64,000 bases of DNA from Lucifuga dentata (Eukaryota > Chordata > Actinopteri > Ophidiiformes > Bythitidae): NCBI GenBank assembly GCA_014773175.1, contig VXCM01002089.1, forward strand, positions 94,501 to 158,500, given 5' to 3'. A program made the position numbers and the translations under genes. The notes under the pieces were generated by a model. That model searched no databases, was not told where the DNA came from, and worked only from the letters and a program-made list of their open reading frames with translations. Positions 62,108-64,000 of the stretch are shown piece by piece. Each line of letters opens with the position of its first letter. Position 1 is the first letter of the stretch.

Positions 62108-64000
62108 GTTTACCTTTTACACAAATATTTAATAGTTATACGGGGGGAAACCAACATAGAGGAAATTTGATTTCTCCCATGATCACAAGCTCGATAGATC
62201 ACAATGCATGACATGCTGACAGCATAGTCAGAGGAAATTCTGGAGCAAGGGCTGTGGTGAGAGACATGGATACATCATAGATACATAAAAACACCTAAAG
62301 CCTGCAAAAATCCCATTCAACAAATTTCTATCTCTATTTTAATCATGAGTTTTATTTCTCTCTTTGTCTTTTTATTTGTCTAAACTCTCTGCAAGCAGGC
62401 CAGCCTCTGTCAACACACAAGCAGGACATGTACACTACACCAGTGGGTTCCTCTTCCTCTGTGGTGCTGTTTCATTTAAGGAGCACTGAAGGAATATGTT
62501 CTTAAATTTACCATGTTTGCCACAGACTGTACACAACAAAATGGTATCAGCTATTTGTGAGTCTGTCCATTGACTCTGTGGTCACTTATTGTTTCTATCA
62601 ACAGATTTGTCAGACACTGGTCCTTTACCTGAACCAGCAGCTATCCTCTCAAAGGTTAAATGAAAATGTACTTGTTAAGTTTGTAAAGTTTGCTTTTGCA
62701 TTTCACAGGAGAAATGTTAGTCACATGTACTTTTTTGGCAGTGAGTAATCTATGAGATTTGTTCACATCTGCAACTACATCTAGTGTTCTGCAGTACAAA
62801 TTACAGTTGACATAAAGCTCATTTCATATTTACACATTGGAGAGAATAAGGGGTTAAAGTAAAGGTGAAATCAAACAGAAACCTCAAGCGGACCACCATG
62901 TCAAATCTGTAATGAAGTCTGTATACTTAACTGTTGGGAACAGTTATTGTCAGAAATTGAAATATTTGACCTGTGCGTAACGTTCTGTCCTGTGCTTTTG
63001 ATTTCTGCTTTAAACACAGACATGTTGGAGCCTGAACTTACACAGTAAAAGAGGATCATGGGTTTGTTACAGCAAATTTGGTTCCAGTTTAGCTGGCATC
63101 AATTCTAGTTAGACTTTGGGTTGTGTCTCCTGTTTAATAGATAAGGTTCCATTTGCATTACCTGGTTCCCCATTTGATAACAGACAATGAGCAAAAATGG
63201 TTTTAATGTCTGTAAATCCCCTGACAGTTCTTTATTAAATAGAGCTTCTGCAAGTTTCTGTGAAATATCCAGTAAGTCGTGTTTTGGTCCAGTAAGCAGT
63301 AATTTTGGATTAAGTTTATCACATTCACTGAGGAAGAGAATAATGCTGTTTCAAAGCCCGCAATATACACTATATTTAATCATTTTATACAATGAAATAA
63401 TAGATTTCAGCCTTTCAGAAAATTTTAATGCACCTTCTATTGCTCTATAATTTAGCTGGTATTTTCTAATCACACATAAACTAGATCTGTTATTTAATTG
63501 CCATTGATTTTATTTTTTTGGGGTGTCTGAGTATGAGAATCCTGTAAGTCTTTTTGTTCATCATGGTGCTTGTTGGAAGCTTAGCTCGCGTAAACGTTTT
63601 GCATACAACACGATTTGAATATTTTACCACTATGATGAGGTCACTAATCCACATATGGTTTCACGCTAACTGCTACTCGGTTTCATGGTTTAGTTTGGTT
63701 AGTTGGTGGCTGGTTTTGCCGTTTTGACAAATGGATGAATTATTGACATTAATAACCCGGACCAAACCAGTTTCAGCTGGGTGCTCGTAATACAGACTAC
63801 ATATGTGATATATGCAACACTTGATTTTTATGACCATTGTATGACCTGCATATGCCGCAAGACACAATAATCTTTATAGGCCAACTGGGAAGTTACGCAG
63901 CAATATTCTGCACACGCAAACAAACATATCCTCAATACATCCAGTAGCTTCCGTCAGTGTTCTTTCTGTGTGTGTGCTTCTTCCTCCTAAGCTGTGGGTT

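Larger units (their letters stand above)
42721..64000 (+). other. abr: abr first intron downstream of the short exon (continues off the right edge)
   Basis: More than 21 kb without any exon I can recognise. It holds microsatellites, three inverted-repeat elements at 58-61.5 kb, a retroelement-like fragment near 51 kb, homopolymer tracts and a 56-base gap. Open frames in it are short, unlike known proteins, or run through simple repeats. Confidence 0.65.

Noticed and set aside
62557..62748. Open frame considered as a possible abr downstream exon
   Set aside because: Its peptide does not resemble ABR exon 2 or the DH domain, and the expected acceptor and SYGTDEY-like block are absent.

Overview
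This window is vertebrate nuclear DNA, almost certainly from a ray-finned (teleost) fish. Genes are split by GT-AG introns. The non-coding DNA is full of CA/GT and CT/GA microsatellites, homopolymer runs and fish-type DNA-transposon relics. Five protein-coding loci can be recognised by reading conserved peptides across exon junctions. The coding exons of three genes (C11orf54 homolog, taf1d, aspa) were assembled in full with every junction in phase. The other two (akap10, abr) run off the window.

Layout. About 1-3.5 kb: the first three coding exons of akap10 (D-AKAP2, a PKA anchoring protein) on the minus strand, continuing off the left edge. 4.98-8.19 kb: complete C11orf54 homolog (PTD012-type zinc ester hydrolase), minus strand, 8 coding exons, 319 aa. 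8.19-9.25 kb: a compact divergent promoter shared with taf1d. 9.25-13.05 kb: taf1d (RNA polymerase I SL1 subunit), plus strand, 5 coding exons, predicted at 1123 aa because a single 2.7 kb last exon adds a very long lysine-cluster tail. 14.67-20.63 kb: complete aspa (aspartoacylase), plus strand, 6 exons, 313 aa, with catalytic residues intact. 26.55-64 kb: the 5' end of abr (RhoGEF/RacGAP of the BCR family), plus strand, continuing off the right edge.

The most interesting biology is at abr. There are two first exons about 16 kb apart on the same strand. The upstream one encodes a BCR-type N-terminal oligomerisation coiled coil that aligns without gaps to the first ~60 residues of BCR. The downstream one encodes the classic short ABR N-terminus. 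Both end in phase 1, so both can join the same exon 2, which lies beyond the window. This predicts a long, oligomerising ABR isoform and a short ABR isoform from alternative promoters.

The 21-64 kb stretch is mostly intergenic and abr intronic sequence. It carries five copies of a ~0.52-0.59 kb TTAA-flanked inverted-repeat element, many long microsatellites, a 56-base N gap and several homopolymer tracts. Three places show an exact 67-bp direct duplication around a single N (20297-20431, 13382-13516, 34789-34923). These are assembly joins, not biology. The gene set combines loci that sit on human 11q21 (C11orf54, TAF1D, head to head as here) and human 17p (AKAP10, ASPA, ABR).
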